64,000 nt of DNA from Diphasiastrum complanatum (GCA_029204225.1 CM055106.1:12334107-12398106); one strand, 5' to 3'. Counted from the first letter of the stretch, positions 32,536-45,529 are shown. Made by a program: numbers and translations. The notes: generated by a model from the letters alone, not told the origin.

Positions 32536-35500
32536 CTTGTGAATTGTGAAGATCAACTTATTAATAGCGTAACTATATGAGATATTTGGGTAAGATTAGA
32601 GATAGACTCGTTTTGTTTGACGGATTTGTCGCATGATAATGTGTCAAATGATAACGAGGAATTAGCAAACGAATATTAAGTGAGACAGTACAATGTATTG
32701 CAACTTATTGTAATATTAATTAGATTGCTCACATATGCAATTGCACTTTATTATTGGATTAGTTGACATCAAACAAGAAGTCGACACATGAGTACACAAA
32801 TTGTGGTCAAGATATTTTTGTAATCATATAAATTTCTTTATTCACTTGTGTATATGGCCACTATTGTTGATAGAAAATGGATTTCAATGTGTTGATAAAC
32901 AACAATTTTCAAAAGTGCCATCCAGTTACATTCTGTGGTTTATACCGAAGGGTCTTTTTTTCATCAGTCACGGTATTACCCTCGGTGAGTAAAGTATTTT
33001 GGAATGCTCCTTGGCCTACTTAACCCTGTGAAAAATAAAAAAGCTACCTGTGTTGATTGTAGGTGTTTGATTAAGTTTTTCATCAAGCATCTATGTGTGA
33101 GTAGTTGATAGGGCCAATTTTGGCTTAAGAGGCAAAATAGTCAAAATACATCTAAAGCCATGATTTGGCCAAAAGTGACTTGTGATGTAGCTCACTACAA
33201 GTATCAAGATTAGGTTTCAGGGGGTGGCGTTTCAGGGCGCGGGGGCATGACCTATGAAGGTAGAGAGAGAGACCATAAAGGCCACAAAAAGCCCGAGTGG
33301 GAAGACCGAGCGCATATTTGATAGCCACTATATTATAGCAAAAGGGCCATCTTTTGGATCTTTGTTGAGAACATTTTTTTGGCATAAATCACATATCCTT
33401 GATGCTAAAAGTTTGAAAGCTCAAAGCTTGAACAATTGAACTGCCCTATCGAAGAAAGTCAGCAAAAAATAGATTTGAGTTAAAATTTTGCCAAACATTG
33501 GAAATCTGTGCACATATGTTTAGTGAGATAAAAGTTGTACAAGTTAGTACATACAATGGAATTAACAGCCCTTGCAAATTTCTATGTAATCTAAGTGGGA
33601 GTTACAGAAGACAATTTAACACAAACTTGTAGCCAAGTCCAACTCAGAAAAGTACAGCTAGTAAATGCTGACGGAGGTCAGACTCAAGGAAGAATTTGCA
33701 ATATGATAATTCTGTACTTAGATTGAGTAAGAAGAGTAGACAAAAAAATAACATATCACTAAGTCCAGTTGCAATGCAGCAAAATCAACTCAAGAGAGAG
33801 TAGAAAATAGAGTTCCTCATTACTTTGTATCACCTATAGCTTAATGTCATCTCCGTTTATTTTCTCTATTGTTGTTGTTGTTGCATTATCTATATATTTG
33901 TTCACTGATTTACTGGTTACAGCAGCTTTCCGCGATTGATCAGATCCTTGAGTGCTGGTTTTGCGTGGTTTAAGAGGCCCAGTAACATAGATCAACTTAG
34001 TGTTCACAATGCTTTGAGGCTAAATTTTCTATAAATAGCTGCCATTCTTTGTTGCCTAGTTTCTTGGTCGGTTTCATTGATGCGATGTGCATCTACAAAT
34101 AGCTCCAATGTTACAGGACAATTACCAATGCTAATTACAAGTTCTTCCCTGTAAGTTTACTTGTACTTAAAGAATGCGAGTTGACAAATGGAAGTCCAGA
34201 GGAAACATTGATGTGTCCCTCGTTATTGCAGTAAAAATAAGAGCCCAGGGTGGCAGGCTGCTTCAAGAGCAGTCCTAGGTAAACATTTGCTCTCTAACGA
34301 ACCTGAAGAAAAAAAATGTATACATTTCATAAAGCAACTAGCAAAAGATATGCATGATCTGAACATAATGCAATAAGCCCTCAGAGAAGCATCATCATCC
34401 TTAAATCTAGAAAATACGAAAGGGTATCGAATACCTACAGGTATTTGGATATCTAATTTATACTTATCAGCGCTGATATCGTTTGTTAGAATGTTGGTTG
34501 GATTCTTGAACATGCAAAATAAAGCAAGAAAATGCATGTGGATAGCAATCTCTGGTTATATACTTATCAGCGCTGATATCGTTTGTTAGAATGTTGGTTG
34601 GATTCTTGAACATGCAAAATAAAGCAAGAAAATGCATGTGGATAGCAATCTCTGGTTATATATTATTTTTAATGCATGCCCTTAATGAAATAATACACTA
34701 CAGTACCAATGGGCACATCTCCAGGTGCTATTTAGTTCAATTTTGAAATGGAATTTAATCACCCAAAATATGTTTTAAGCATTGTTATGATAGTGGATCC
34801 TGCAGCTGTGAAAGTCTTTACAGCTAGCTCATCACAAAAACTTGTATTGAAGTGGTATCAAATCTTGAGTGCGCCTTCGTTAGAGGAGGGTACCTCAGAG
34901 TCTCAGACCTTTCATTTGTTCTTTATATTCAGGAATAAAAGTTAGGTCTATAATTGAAAACCGCTACAGACTACAGAGCTCAAAGGAATGTTCGTAGAGC
35001 ATCGTCTGTCGTAGAACATTCAGTGCGATTTTGGAAGGCTGTGTGTTTGAAGCATTGATGAGGTGCAGATATCTTTAAAATTCAACTACCCGAGCTTTGG
35101 TTGTTTTCAATCTCACTCCAGATTAGTTAATGCTCTCATGTTTACCAGCAAAAAGAAGAACGTTTCACATCCATAGACATTATCTCAGATTTACAAAAAT
35201 GTATGTAATGTATTAGCTACGTGGAATAAAAAGACAAGCGGATGGCCTTTTGAGCACATCCTCGCAGATAATTTATAACATATCAGAAAGCCGTACTTTC
35301 AACAGAAGATCTCCTGAAATAAAATCTTTACGTAAGTAATCAGTGAGAAGTGCTCAGATAAAAAGTTGCGTTCTTAGTTCGTAGTGGTGCGTATTGCTTG
35401 GCTCCTTGATCTAAAATTTGTATCTCCAGAGTAAAGATCGATCGCACTATCGTGCTGCAGATGATGAATAGTATCGATTGTACTTGTAAGTTGTTTCTAT

Positions 35501-35646
35501 CAGAAAATTGACAGCCACTATACATATACAGGATCTCCATGAGAGTTTACTGGTTCTCCGATCTATTATCAAACATGAGAATTTATCTCCTTGTAATGAT
35601 CGGTAGCACACACAGCATTCGCCTCGACATCTTCTGAGATATGCAA
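32536..35646. other. intergenic region downstream of the bHLH gene
   Basis: No supported coding sequence in about 3.1 kb. It contains the bHLH 3' UTR of unknown length at the right end, a (GTT)n run near 33868-33884 and the exact 100-bp tandem duplication at 34461-34660. Small open frames (for example 33152-33385 and 34223-34537 on the - strand) show no family resemblance. Confidence 0.6.
34461..34660. repeat. exact 100-bp tandem duplication
   Basis: Bases 34461-34560 and 34561-34660 are identical by eye over all 100 positions. Each unit starts tacttATCAGCGCTGATatc, which includes a perfect 12-bp palindrome. The third copy does not begin. Confidence 0.97.
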
Positions 35647-37838
35647 TCATCTGGTGCCTCCTCCGAAATGCATCGAAGCCCAACATTCTGTTGCATTGTG
35701 GCTAGCTACCTGTAAAGTGCAAGACAAGGGCACAAGACAGAGGCCTCTACCTTTAAGATCTTGCCTATTTTCCTCTTTAGTTTTGTCAGAGCTCCAACAA
35801 TTCCGTGCAGCATCCTGGAAACCATAGAGAACAAATTAGCAGTGTCCATAAGGAATCTCAGAAGAATAAAAAATGTCGTATATCATTAAACCAAGTGGAA
35901 GCTCTCATTAGTTGCACGCTTACTTACAGGATGTAGAGTCGAAGCACCATTATTTTTCGGGTACGGTGTACTCAATTGCTGCACCATCGGTATTGTCAGG
36001 ATATGAAGCATTGAACTGAACAGTACAAAATGAGCTCTTTAACTTATGTAGATATAGTACATCACGGAACTTCTAGACATGTACCAACCTGAATTTGCTC
36101 GTGCATGCATTTGATGTACTGAAGCACCTCGGTCAAAACAGACGCTTGATCAGTCTGCAGAAAATAACCAATGGACTTGAGATAAGGAGCTTTGTTGATT
36201 TCTTACAAGCTTCTAGATCAAATTACTGTATCCTATATGTCAGTATATGAAATTACTGCGGGTCGGCTGGCACTCACTTTGCCAAAAGGAGACACCAATT
36301 GCTGCAGCTCTGCGATTCTTTCGCTGACTTTCTCTTTCCGTGGCTGCACTATCTTAAAGCAATGAAGTATGAGTATATTAAAAAAGTAAATTCGTACTAC
36401 AGTCAGTAAATTGTTGCTTTTTGGTCAAGAGCGCTCGCTTGTCGGCCATGATGAGCAAAATTGAAAGCCAGAACATGTAAGAAGTACCTTTGTCAGTTCA
36501 ACTAACATATTCTGCAGAATCTGCACCATTTGAATATAAGATTGAAACTTGAAAGTATCTAGTAGGTCTTCGAAGAAGCCAGAGTAGTAAGTGGGTACCT
36601 TGAAGGAAAGGTTAGTTTGTTCTAGCCTTGGTCTTTTGAAGTAGGACTGATTAGTGAATTCGGTACTTGACAAAGAGCACGCACTCCGTGCTGAGTCAAG
36701 TAGAAGTTGTCGACCTTCATCCATACTCTGTCCCTGCAACAGAGTCCTCAGATTGTAGTCCAATTTTACGTAAGACGCATTATTCTCTTCCACAAATTTA
36801 CAGTGTTCGATTCTTGGCTAGCATTGTTAACAGCTCTTGAGCTTAATTACAGAACTTGTTATTTGCTAGGATAGTTGGGAGAATAAAACTATCATCTCTA
36901 TTTGATACTAATATGATCATCTATCTGCAAAATCACTTACCGTTTTTTTTCTTGACACAGTAGAATGAGGCTCTAGCTTGACCTCTCGTTGAAAGTGCGG
37001 AGCTAGAGAAACGTCGGTAAAGCAGCTGTAATCAGAACGCTTAGTAACATTTTGCTGGCCGCGATCTGGCCTTACGTTATTGCAGTCCAGATAAGACCTG
37101 CCCATACTACTACCACCATGAGAATTTCCATGCTTGGCTGAACTTCCGGGTAAAAGTTGGGAAAGCATGGTAGGAAACTCGCTAGTGTTTGCGATCCATC
37201 TCCTGGGAAATCCATTGCTACTGATAGGATAACGAACACTAACAGTTTCTCCGAAACTTAAGTTAGATCGGACAGGTTGTCCTGGAAAAGTTGTCATGCT
37301 GCCAGCTCCACAAGCGTCTGATCCCAAAATATGCAAAGATGAAGAGCTGTTTCCCATGCTTGAGCTATTAAAATATATATCTGTTTTTTGCTTTACTTTA
37401 GGCGATTCCTTGCGTCTTCTATTTGAAATTGGAAAATCCAACAAAGACAGAGCGAACTCCTGAATTGGCAAGCCTCCTGTAACTGGTGTTTTGGATTGAT
37501 CCATGTTAGACCAAGCGTCTAAATCAAAAAGTCTATCAGTTTGATGTATATCTTGTCCAGGAGCATATTGGGATTGTCCACACGTACGATTCACTTCAGT
37601 TTCCTCTAAGCCAAGGCCTTTCACCGAGAAGTCCTGATCTTCAGAATTTCTCACAGTAAGCTCTGCCAAATGTCCGACTTTATTTGGGGTCCAAGAGTAT
37701 AGGTCGTGACTGAATCCTTCCATGGAAGAGTTCTCCAGACTCTGCAAAGTTTCAGTCCCTCCAACTCCTCTGCGGTACAGATAAATTGGCAAGCCTATAA
37801 GTCAGCTCTAGAGAGGACTTAACATGCATCAGGTGCAC

Positions 37839-37907
<69 letters not shown>

Positions 37908-38300
37908 CAAAAGTAGAGAACTCCAACTGATGTTCTCCGTTGCGCTACCAAAGATTCCTGTTGAGCTTTGATCTGATTCTGCAACTCCGCTACTTGTATT
38001 GAAGTTTTCTTGTCCCAAATTTACTGCCAGCTCCTTGAGTTGCTCGTTAACATCTGTCCCGGAACAAATGCTAGCCGCTAAATGAGCTGGTGGCCATTCT
38101 GCTCCCTCTATATCAGATATCGAGCTGCAGGTGATGGATGTCGAACCTTGTGTTTGAGTGGGATTAGACCACTCCGACAAACTATTTTCGGAAAACTGAG
38201 TATCCCTCATCGACCATAAATTCGAAGAGGAGGGCACTGTACTAGTCTCCATGTGATCACTCATGCTGGTCAGAAAGTTGCACGTATATGTAGCGTCCAT
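35647..38300 (-). CDS. bHLH transcription factor, bHLH68/110/112/123 type, seven coding exons
   Basis: Exons on the - strand: 38300-37909, 37769-36941, 36817-36599, 36343-36278, 36154-36089, 35978-35928, 35814-35647. All introns are GT-AG and short (110-255 bp), and joined exons total 1791 nt, giving 596 aa. The N-terminal half is Ser-rich with SWSSLLL at the exon 1-2 join, a motif position shared by this family. The domain spans about residues 479-526: PRKEKVSERIAELQQLVS, PFGK, then TDQASVLTEVLQYIKCMHEQ and QLSTPY. The C-terminus has DLKGRGLCLVPLSCTLQV (about 560-577), a family signature. The basic region lacks the His-Glu-Arg triplet of E-box binders. Expected to act in the nucleus as a dimer. 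Start chosen as the first ATG of the frame; exon 1 and exon 3 borders are the least certain. Confidence 0.88.
37841..37904 (-). repeat. (CT)32 microsatellite in bHLH intron 1
   Basis: 64 bp of uninterrupted GA on the + strand, so CT in the transcript. It fills nearly half of the 139-bp intron 1 (37770-37908), beginning 4 bp inside the 5' splice site GTAATC. Confidence 0.97.
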
Positions 38301-39240
38301 AGTTTTGATTTGTCCTACAGTAAGCTTTTAATTTGAATGTAATAAAAAACTATGGCGGGCAATATGCCTTGAGGCAGTAGCGGGTTTAAGAGTAAAGGTG
38401 ATTCTTCTGCCTAGACTTTGATCTATGAGGCTATCCTGTATACAACAAGACAATTCAGAAGTGCGTCTTAGTGTGAATGCTCCAGGAAGATGGGTTTTTC
38501 TTGAATGTCTTTGTTGAACGAATTTCGGTTCACTCGTGTCACAGACACTGCTGATATTACAATGATATAGCCAGCTTCACCGCCTTATGGTAACCGAGAA
38601 TGAACGGAGAATCAGTAGTACACTGGAAACTAATTATACATGTTCAGTAAACCTTGTCCTTTCGAGCTGCGCACAGTGATTTAAACTTAAATTTTCTTGT
38701 TATAGTTTGTCTCCTACTCGACATCAACCTGGTAGTGAAGCGAGCGTGATCAGCTATCAAGTTCTTCAGAAATAGTTGAAGCAGACAGTCCACCACCTCA
38801 TTTTGTCGAAACTTAATTTGCAAAACACTCGCTCTAACGTTATAAGTATTATCAGTTCAATTTCAGTCTCTAAAGTAATTCATTCTGGCCGAAATGAGTC
38901 AACTTGGCTACCAATTTTTCTAATTGAATGCCGAGAATCTAGATTGTAGTCCGGATCAAAGAAAGTGGTGGAACTGACCAACCCTACCATCAAAATGAAG
39001 ACGAGAAAGAAGCGAAAGTGCCTTAAAAACGAATAGAGAACTTTACGCCACAGGCTCACAAAAAAGGTGAATTTCAGAATCTAAATAGACTGATTCCGAT
39101 CTAGAAGGTGGTCTCGGATCTTGTTGTATGAGCAAAAGCAAATTTCTGGAATGAATGTCAGGACGCCAAGATGAGTCGACCTGCCCTCCAGTTGCTCTTA
39201 CTTTTGGCAGCAAAACTTTTGAGATGAAGTATTTATAACC
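38301..39240 (-). promoter_or_regulatory. bHLH 5' region with candidate TATA box
   Basis: TATAAATA lies on the - strand at 39230-39237 within GGTTATAAATACTTC, the best core-promoter match upstream of the start codon. If used, transcription would begin near 39200, giving a 5' leader of about 900 nt unless it is spliced. No transposon coding sequence interrupts this stretch. This is inferred from one motif only. Confidence 0.35.
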
Positions 39241-41120
39241 TACGTTTACCTTCTTTGCAAGGCTGCATCGAGAAGCTTAGGTTGACTATGCCTCTCCTAT
39301 TTGACAAATTAGACGAGCAGTCAAATGCGATCTTCCTTGTTTGACATTCTTCTCACCACTTGCTCCATCCCATGGGCGTCTCAGGGTGAGAATCAACATA
39401 AAATAAATGAGCAACGGAAGAAGATGCCAAGAATGAATATACCAAAAGCCGCTTTCACCTAATATCCTCTCCAGCTCTGATCAAATTTTCCCTCTCAACA
39501 CGCAATTCTTTTCCTATTCGTGCAGGATATGCATTAAATTACCTTACCTTCAGGATAAGGGTTTGCAAATTATAACTTGTCCTCAGGATGTAACTGTTGC
39601 CTGGGCTTCGATGGCATAGCCGCGAGGGTGTGTGCGCATGTGCCCTACGCGTGCACGAGAAGTAGCAATCGCGCAAGCAAGCTAATGCACTAACATCTTT
39701 CATTGTCTCAGCAACAACCGCACAAAGCTGGCTACAGCAGCAATACCTGCTAGCTAGCTGCTGTTGTTTGATGTGTGCAATGGAGAATGGATCATGGTAG
39801 CGCTCCCAAACCACGAGCATAGAATCGAGCGCAAACGGGTGGGGGCCTAGGCCCGATCTAAAGGAAAATCGTGTCCTGCAGCATTTCACCATTTTATAAA
39901 AGATATAAGTGCCATTAGTGGCACAAATTTCACCTTTTTTCTCTTTGTAATTGAGGCTAGTAATTACCCAGCTTAATGAGGTTGCCATAGGTTCCAAGAT
40001 TTGATGACGGCAGCATGAGAGTCACATTTGATAGCATCAGTATGAGGTAACCTCTTGTTAATGATGTCATCGACATGAACAAAGAAACAAGGGTCTATGC
40101 CTTAGTAAGTTCAAGACTTCCATCAAATAGTGCACAATGCACACTAAGCTTGATACATCTTGCAAACACTAGGGGAGTGCTTTCTTTCACATATAGAAGA
40201 ATGGTCACACAACACCTTATGAAGTGAGAACAAGAAAATAATAAATTGTGCAACAATGATTGGTTGCACTAACTTGCTACCCGACAAGTGTAGTTGCTAT
40301 GGAACCATAGTAGGCTAAAAAAAAGGCTGGTTTGCCCCGTTGTGGCAGGCCCAAGTTGCCACCTCACATGCCATATAGGGGTCTGCGAAGTGCAATGTGA
40401 AACACCAAGTGGCCCATTCACCCCAATAAAGTTCCTAGTGATGACAAAGGAGATGTAGCTATCAAACTAAGTCAAGTCATCGTGCTTGAGGAGGGATGAA
40501 AGTATACTAACTTATGAGACCTTGTGTTACTTAGATCATGAGAGGTACCATAGGCCACCTATACCTAGGCCATCTTGGACATTGAGGCTAAAAACCATAG
40601 AATCCACCCTAGGGCCATAACCATATTTGAATGATACAGAACCCATCGAGCTAAAATTGATTGATAAATAGCTACCAATATTGGTGAGGACTAAAAAGGA
40701 AACCCTACAGTATTGGAATTTTTATCATGGGATGACAACACTAAATCTAATTCAACCCAACAGATGGCTGAATCCCCATCCAAGCAACCATGTATCCGAG
40801 CCAATTGAAATACTTATGACAAAATCCAAAATGAATTAAAAGAATTCCACAGTCATGTTCCATCCAACGTGATGCGCATAAGATTACATCCTCTAAATCG
40901 ACACCAATCCAAAGATAAGGACCAAACTAAAGACCAAGCTAAAAAGAAACTGGAGAACAGAAATTAACTGATTGAAAAATCTTACCCACAGAGCCTTTTG
41001 TTCTATCACAAACCAATGTTGAACCGGTTAACAAACGAGTTGACAAGGAGGAGATTAGGCAAGTACATGACTTATTTCAAGGATTAGACCATGGGATAAA
41101 TAGATGTAGTGTTACCTAGG
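39241..41120. other. intergenic; possible transposon scraps
   Basis: No supported gene. 39539-39997 (- strand, 152 codons) has no recognisable feature. Around 40015-40090 the - strand reads DPCFFVHVDDIIN, which may be a decayed copia RT active site. 40900-41115 on the + strand may be the upstream part of gypsy G4. The final ctagg (41116-41120) is the left copy of the target-site duplication for the nested element. Confidence 0.45.
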
Positions 41121-41691
41121 TGTAACGCAAGCATCCCAAAGGGAGCCGAGAACCACGACTTAGCTTCCCAGCCTTCAACTGTTGCCATCCAAACCCACTT
41201 AACATACAAGCAACCAACTTGCCAACAACGATCAGACTTAACCAACTTGAAGTTCTGAAAACCAACATTGAGATCCAACCTGGCGCCATGCCAGATCGGG
41301 GGTCCCGATGTGGGTGACTTCCCTCCAAGCAAGCCGCCCGACATACATCAAACTTAACCAACTTGAAGCTTCGTTACAAATGAGTAACATCCATTCCAAG
41401 CAAGCGGTCTGACTTACATCAGACTTAACCAACTAAAAGCTTCATCACGAGCGCTGGAAGCCAACCTGGCGCCACGCCAGACTGGACAGCCATAAACAGG
41501 TAACTTCCACCCAAGCAAGCCATCCAACTCAGCCGACAGGTTAGAGCCCATTCCCCAAGAGCTTAACCCATTCACGTTCATGCAAGGAACACTCAGAACC
41601 ACAAGTCGCGATAGATATGGAGACAACCAGTTCCTGAACCAAATGGTCCTGACAGCATACCGCTGGCGCCACGGACCGAATGGTCCCGACG
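41121..41691 (-). repeat. outer element left LTR, part 1
   Basis: Matches 50191-50761 closely (tgtaacgcaagc versus tgtagcgcaggc at the start, then gcatcccaaagggagccg in both). It ends at the insertion point ...ggtcccgacg. Confidence 0.93.
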
Positions 41692-42600
41692 TGTTGCGCC
41701 GGTGCCTCAAAGGGCGCTGGGACTTGAGCGGTTTCCCCAACACACGCTTAAGTCTAACATTCATCCATCATGCACTTACGTAAAAGCCAACTCAGAAACG
41801 TAACAAGCCTAACCATTCAGACTTAAGAAAACTGGAATCCCAACCAACCCGAAAGCCAACTCAGAATCCGTCCCCAAAAGGTAACCAAAGGCAAAGACAA
41901 GCCACACATGAAACCCAAGGCATAGTGGTCGCCAAACTGACCAATTGGCATAGCGGCAAGCCCCATGTAGATGACAAGGACCCTTAGGCGCTAGCGACGC
42001 AAAAAGGTTGTAGTAAGGGTCCTTCCACTTGGACCAGTCCCGGAGGCGAAACCGAAATGGTAATCATCCCCAAGGATCAACTTTATTAGATTTGGAAGAG
42101 GTTACATTCATACATAAACTGACTGGTCTCGGGGCCACCAACACGTGCTGGGCATTGTGCTTGGCTCGTGCTGGTAGAGGGAGCTAAGACCTGGCGACTG
42201 GATTCCTGGTGTTGGTTGAGATGCCCAAGTTTCTGTCTGCCGGACTCCCCCTATAGTTCTGTTGTGATTCGGTGCACCCCTCTGGTTTGAAACATAGTGC
42301 TTTCTGGTAAAGCACGCTTTTTAGGACTTAGTTTTTATTTTGATGATTAAGCCTGGCAGAATCAGTCTGGCTCCCGGACATGGGTCCCGGGAGCCGTCCC
42401 GACGGCCGAATCAACTTGCTTTCCTGACTAGGCCATGACTCGAGCTCCAGATCTAGCTCATGACTTGTGACTACTTGACTGGCTCACCACAGGTCGGAGG
42501 CTCAGTCCTTGACATTCTAACTTGCTCTGGGACCTTAGAGAGTGTCACCCCTTTGAGTCTTACAGGGCACGCTGGGTGCACCCGAGTCAGCTTTACAACA
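41692..42600 (-). repeat. inner element 3' LTR
   Basis: 909 bp. Contains about 101 bp (starting near 41910, caaggcatagtggtcg..., ending near 42012) that the other LTR lacks; otherwise the two are clearly homologous. Confidence 0.9.
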
Positions 42601-42966
42601 TCCTCCCCTCGTTTGAGAAAGCTGATGTCCTCATCAGGGCCAAACTAGAACCTAAGACTCATGGCACGGGCTTAATTCACCGGCTAGACTTTATTCACAT
42701 ATACAAGGGCACGGGCTTGATTCACCGGCCAAAGGAAACCAACTGTAAAGAGAAGTAATGATATTGTGTTTGCACCCAGCACAGGAAAAGTGTGGATCTA
42801 GTTCACTTACGTAAAACCTGTGTAAAGCTGCTGCACTTAGACATTAGACTGAAGCTCACTCCTCGATGAGAAATGTGGCTTACTTTATTAACATGAAAGA
42901 AAAAGGTACTTACGGCTCCCTTAAGTCTCAGATATGTCATTTTCGTCGCACGTCTGGATGAGTCCC

Positions 42967-45180
42967 CTAGGACTCTAGATATTTCGTTTGGTCGCCCAGG
43001 TTGAGCTCCTTGAGCTCTGCATCGGCACTTAGATTCACCTCTGATGTAGAAGCTGCAGACAATGTTGGCTCCATTTGACCTCGCGTCAGCTGGTTTGTCA
43101 CTGTTGGATGTCCTTCGTTAAAGAAGTGAGCTTTTGCTTGGTCACACAAGGTGAGCTCCTTGAGCTCTGCATCGACACTTGAATTCATCTTTGATGTAGA
43201 GACTGTAGGCAATGTTGGCTCCATTTGTTCCCTTGTCAGCTGGTCTGTCACTATTGGCTGTCCTTCGTTAAAGAGGTGAATGAGATTGGGAGGAATGGTT
43301 GGCTCAGGTTCATTTGTGTCGTTCTTTTCTAGTTGGTCCCCTGGCATAGCTCTGACGACACAAGGTCTCCTGCCATTATATAATAACACAAGGTTAACCC
43401 CTTTTGCCAAGAAGGCCACCACATGTTCGTTAAACCAGCTTAATCCCAAAATAGCGTTGAAGGCATCCATCTTCAAGTTGTAAACGTTAGTCGACTCTTC
43501 CAGGTTCCCAGGGAGATTGGTAAGTTGGTTGCCAATCTACAAGTGGTCATTGTACCTTTCGCGGTCTCCACACAAATAGGAGTTACATTTTCTTCACATT
43601 GGATGTCCAATTCCCCTGTCAGTTTTTCTGACAAGTAGTTATGTGACGCCCCCAGGTCTACCATGAAGTAAATGATCCTGCCTTGAATACAGCCTTTCAG
43701 GTACAATAACTTTGATCCTCTCGCAGGAGTCGCCATAAGATGTTCACGATACGCCGCAAGTGCCCCTATCTGTTGTAAGGCATTCAGGTTAGACTCCGTC
43801 AAATCCGTTTCTGGGTCCTCTTCGTCATCCTGTTCACCATCTTCTTGATCAAATGCCTCTCTCTCCATCCTATCAAATCCTTCAATGGCAGCCATGATTT
43901 GCTTGTTCAATGGTTTGGGGCATGACCTCCAAGAGTGACCTTGCTGATGATAGTTGAAGCAGCGCATGGAACTACCCACTGTTGGTGAGCTGTTGCTGTG
44001 ACTAGCTGAAGGTCCAACATTGTTTCTTCTCTGGAACATGTTCCCTCCATTGTTGCCTTGGTTGTGAAACCCTGTTTTTGTTGGGAATTTGTTCACGCTA
44101 CTTGAGGCTTGGTTGCCATTTGAAGCTGAGTCCTCCCTTGAAAAAGAAGCTCAGACTCGGTCTGGATCCACTAAATACTCTTGTTGAGGTTGCGGGAGCA
44201 GCTGGTGCCAATGTGCTCTCATAATCACAAACCATTTCAGCCGCTCGAATAGTTGAATTGAAATTATGGGGTATGTAGCTGTCTATTGCATGCCGGGTCC
44301 AAGACTGCATTCCAGACAAGAGGTAATGAGTTTTGTCCGCCTCGGACATATCTTCAATAACCCATACACTCTGTCTGAATTTATTGAGGTACTCTCGCAA
44401 TGACCCTTTCTGTTTGAGCCCCGATAATTCTGTCCTCAATCTCATGTGTGAATCCTTTGGTATGAACTCCTCTCGTAACGCGGCTTTGAATGCGTCCCAT
44501 GTCTGGAAGTGCATTCCTGCCATCCGGTACCAGTTTGTAGTGTAGCCCTCAAAATATGCTTATGACAAGTTCGTTCTTTCTTCCTCAGGAGTGTTCATTA
44601 GACGGAAGTAATGGTCCATGTGAAACAACCAATCTTCCACAACTCAAATGTCACGCTCTCTTTTGAAAGTAGGTGGTGATTTTACTTTGGCAGTCTTCTT
44701 TGGGCCTTCCGTGTTTCGCGCTCGTGGTTCTCTTGGTATCTGTGGAGGAGGCGCCACTGCATTCCCCCTAGTTGCTTCCAACTCTTCAAACCTGGCTTCG
44801 AGCTGTGTTAGCCCGTCTCTCATTTCTCTAGCAAGATTAAATTGAGTAAGGTTCATGGTTCGTAGGGATGTTTGCCATTCTTTCCTTTCTATTTCTCTGT
44901 CCTTCTTCACCTCGCTAAGCATAGCCGTCATTGCGCTTGATAAGTATTGCCGCATCTTCACTTCAAAGAGGTCTTGTTGTGCCTCTGGCAAGGGTTCGTC
45001 TCTTGGTGTAGGTTCAGAAGGGCCACCCATATCTTCTTGGAGAGGCGCCACTGTGGAGTGCATACGCTCTTTCTTTCTCGAATTGGACCTGGTGCCATCT
45101 CGATGCATGCGAGAGCTGTATTCTCGAGCCAGCTCTTCTCCGTCCGTCAATGCTCGTAACTCTTCAAGGCGGTCCTCCAT
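42967..45180 (-). pseudogene. gypsy-type gag-protease, broken
   Basis: Read on the - strand: 45180-44644 (178 codons, charged N-terminal coiled region, EVKKDREIERKEWQ), 44523-44098 (classic Retrotrans_gag capsid: TWDAFKAALREEFIPKDS, GSLREYLNKFRQSVW), 44096-43473 (CCHC knuckle CFNYHQQGHSWRSC at about 43900-43960, then retropepsin VDLGASHNYLSEKL) and 43476-42967 (protease end AILGLSWFNEHVVAFL, then a duplicated acidic tail). The protease active site reads D-L-G rather than D-S-G or D-T-G. A stop before the capsid, a frameshift near 44097 and another near 43475 break the frame. No pol follows. Confidence 0.9.
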
Positions 45181-45529
45181 TATAGTAAGAGGTGTACTTT
45201 TAACAGATTATGGCCTCAATCATTTTTATTTTTGAAACTCTCCCTTCTGTCGGCCGGGCCCCACAGCTCTCTTTTCTTCTTTATTAAATCAGCTTCAATG
45301 AAAATATCCCCTCCTCAAACTTAGCACGCCCACATCACCTGAGAGCCAAGTAGGAACCAGGTCATTTGTGTCCAAGCAAGCACACAACAAACGGAACATA
45401 CCAACCAAAGCAAACATAGAGGATCCCTCTCAAGCCACAAACCCCCCTGAGACCGGACGTGGGACCTTTGCCTAGCCGCGCCCACACAAATATATCACAG
45501 AATTAGCCCACGGGAAAACATCCATCCAA

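Noticed and set aside
34223-34537. 104-codon - strand open frame
   Set aside because: It runs into the 100-bp tandem duplication and shows no family resemblance.
39539-39997. 152-codon - strand open frame upstream of the bHLH gene
   Set aside because: No recognisable motif, no clear splice or promoter context, uneven composition; not enough to call a gene.
40015-40330. possible copia RT active site (DPCFFVHVDDIIN) on the - strand
   Set aside because: Only the single motif is convincing; the surrounding translation is too broken to list as a separate element.
41084-41764. several overlapping - strand frames, also at 50145-50853
   Set aside because: They are inside the outer element's LTR, shared between the LTR copies, and lack motifs.
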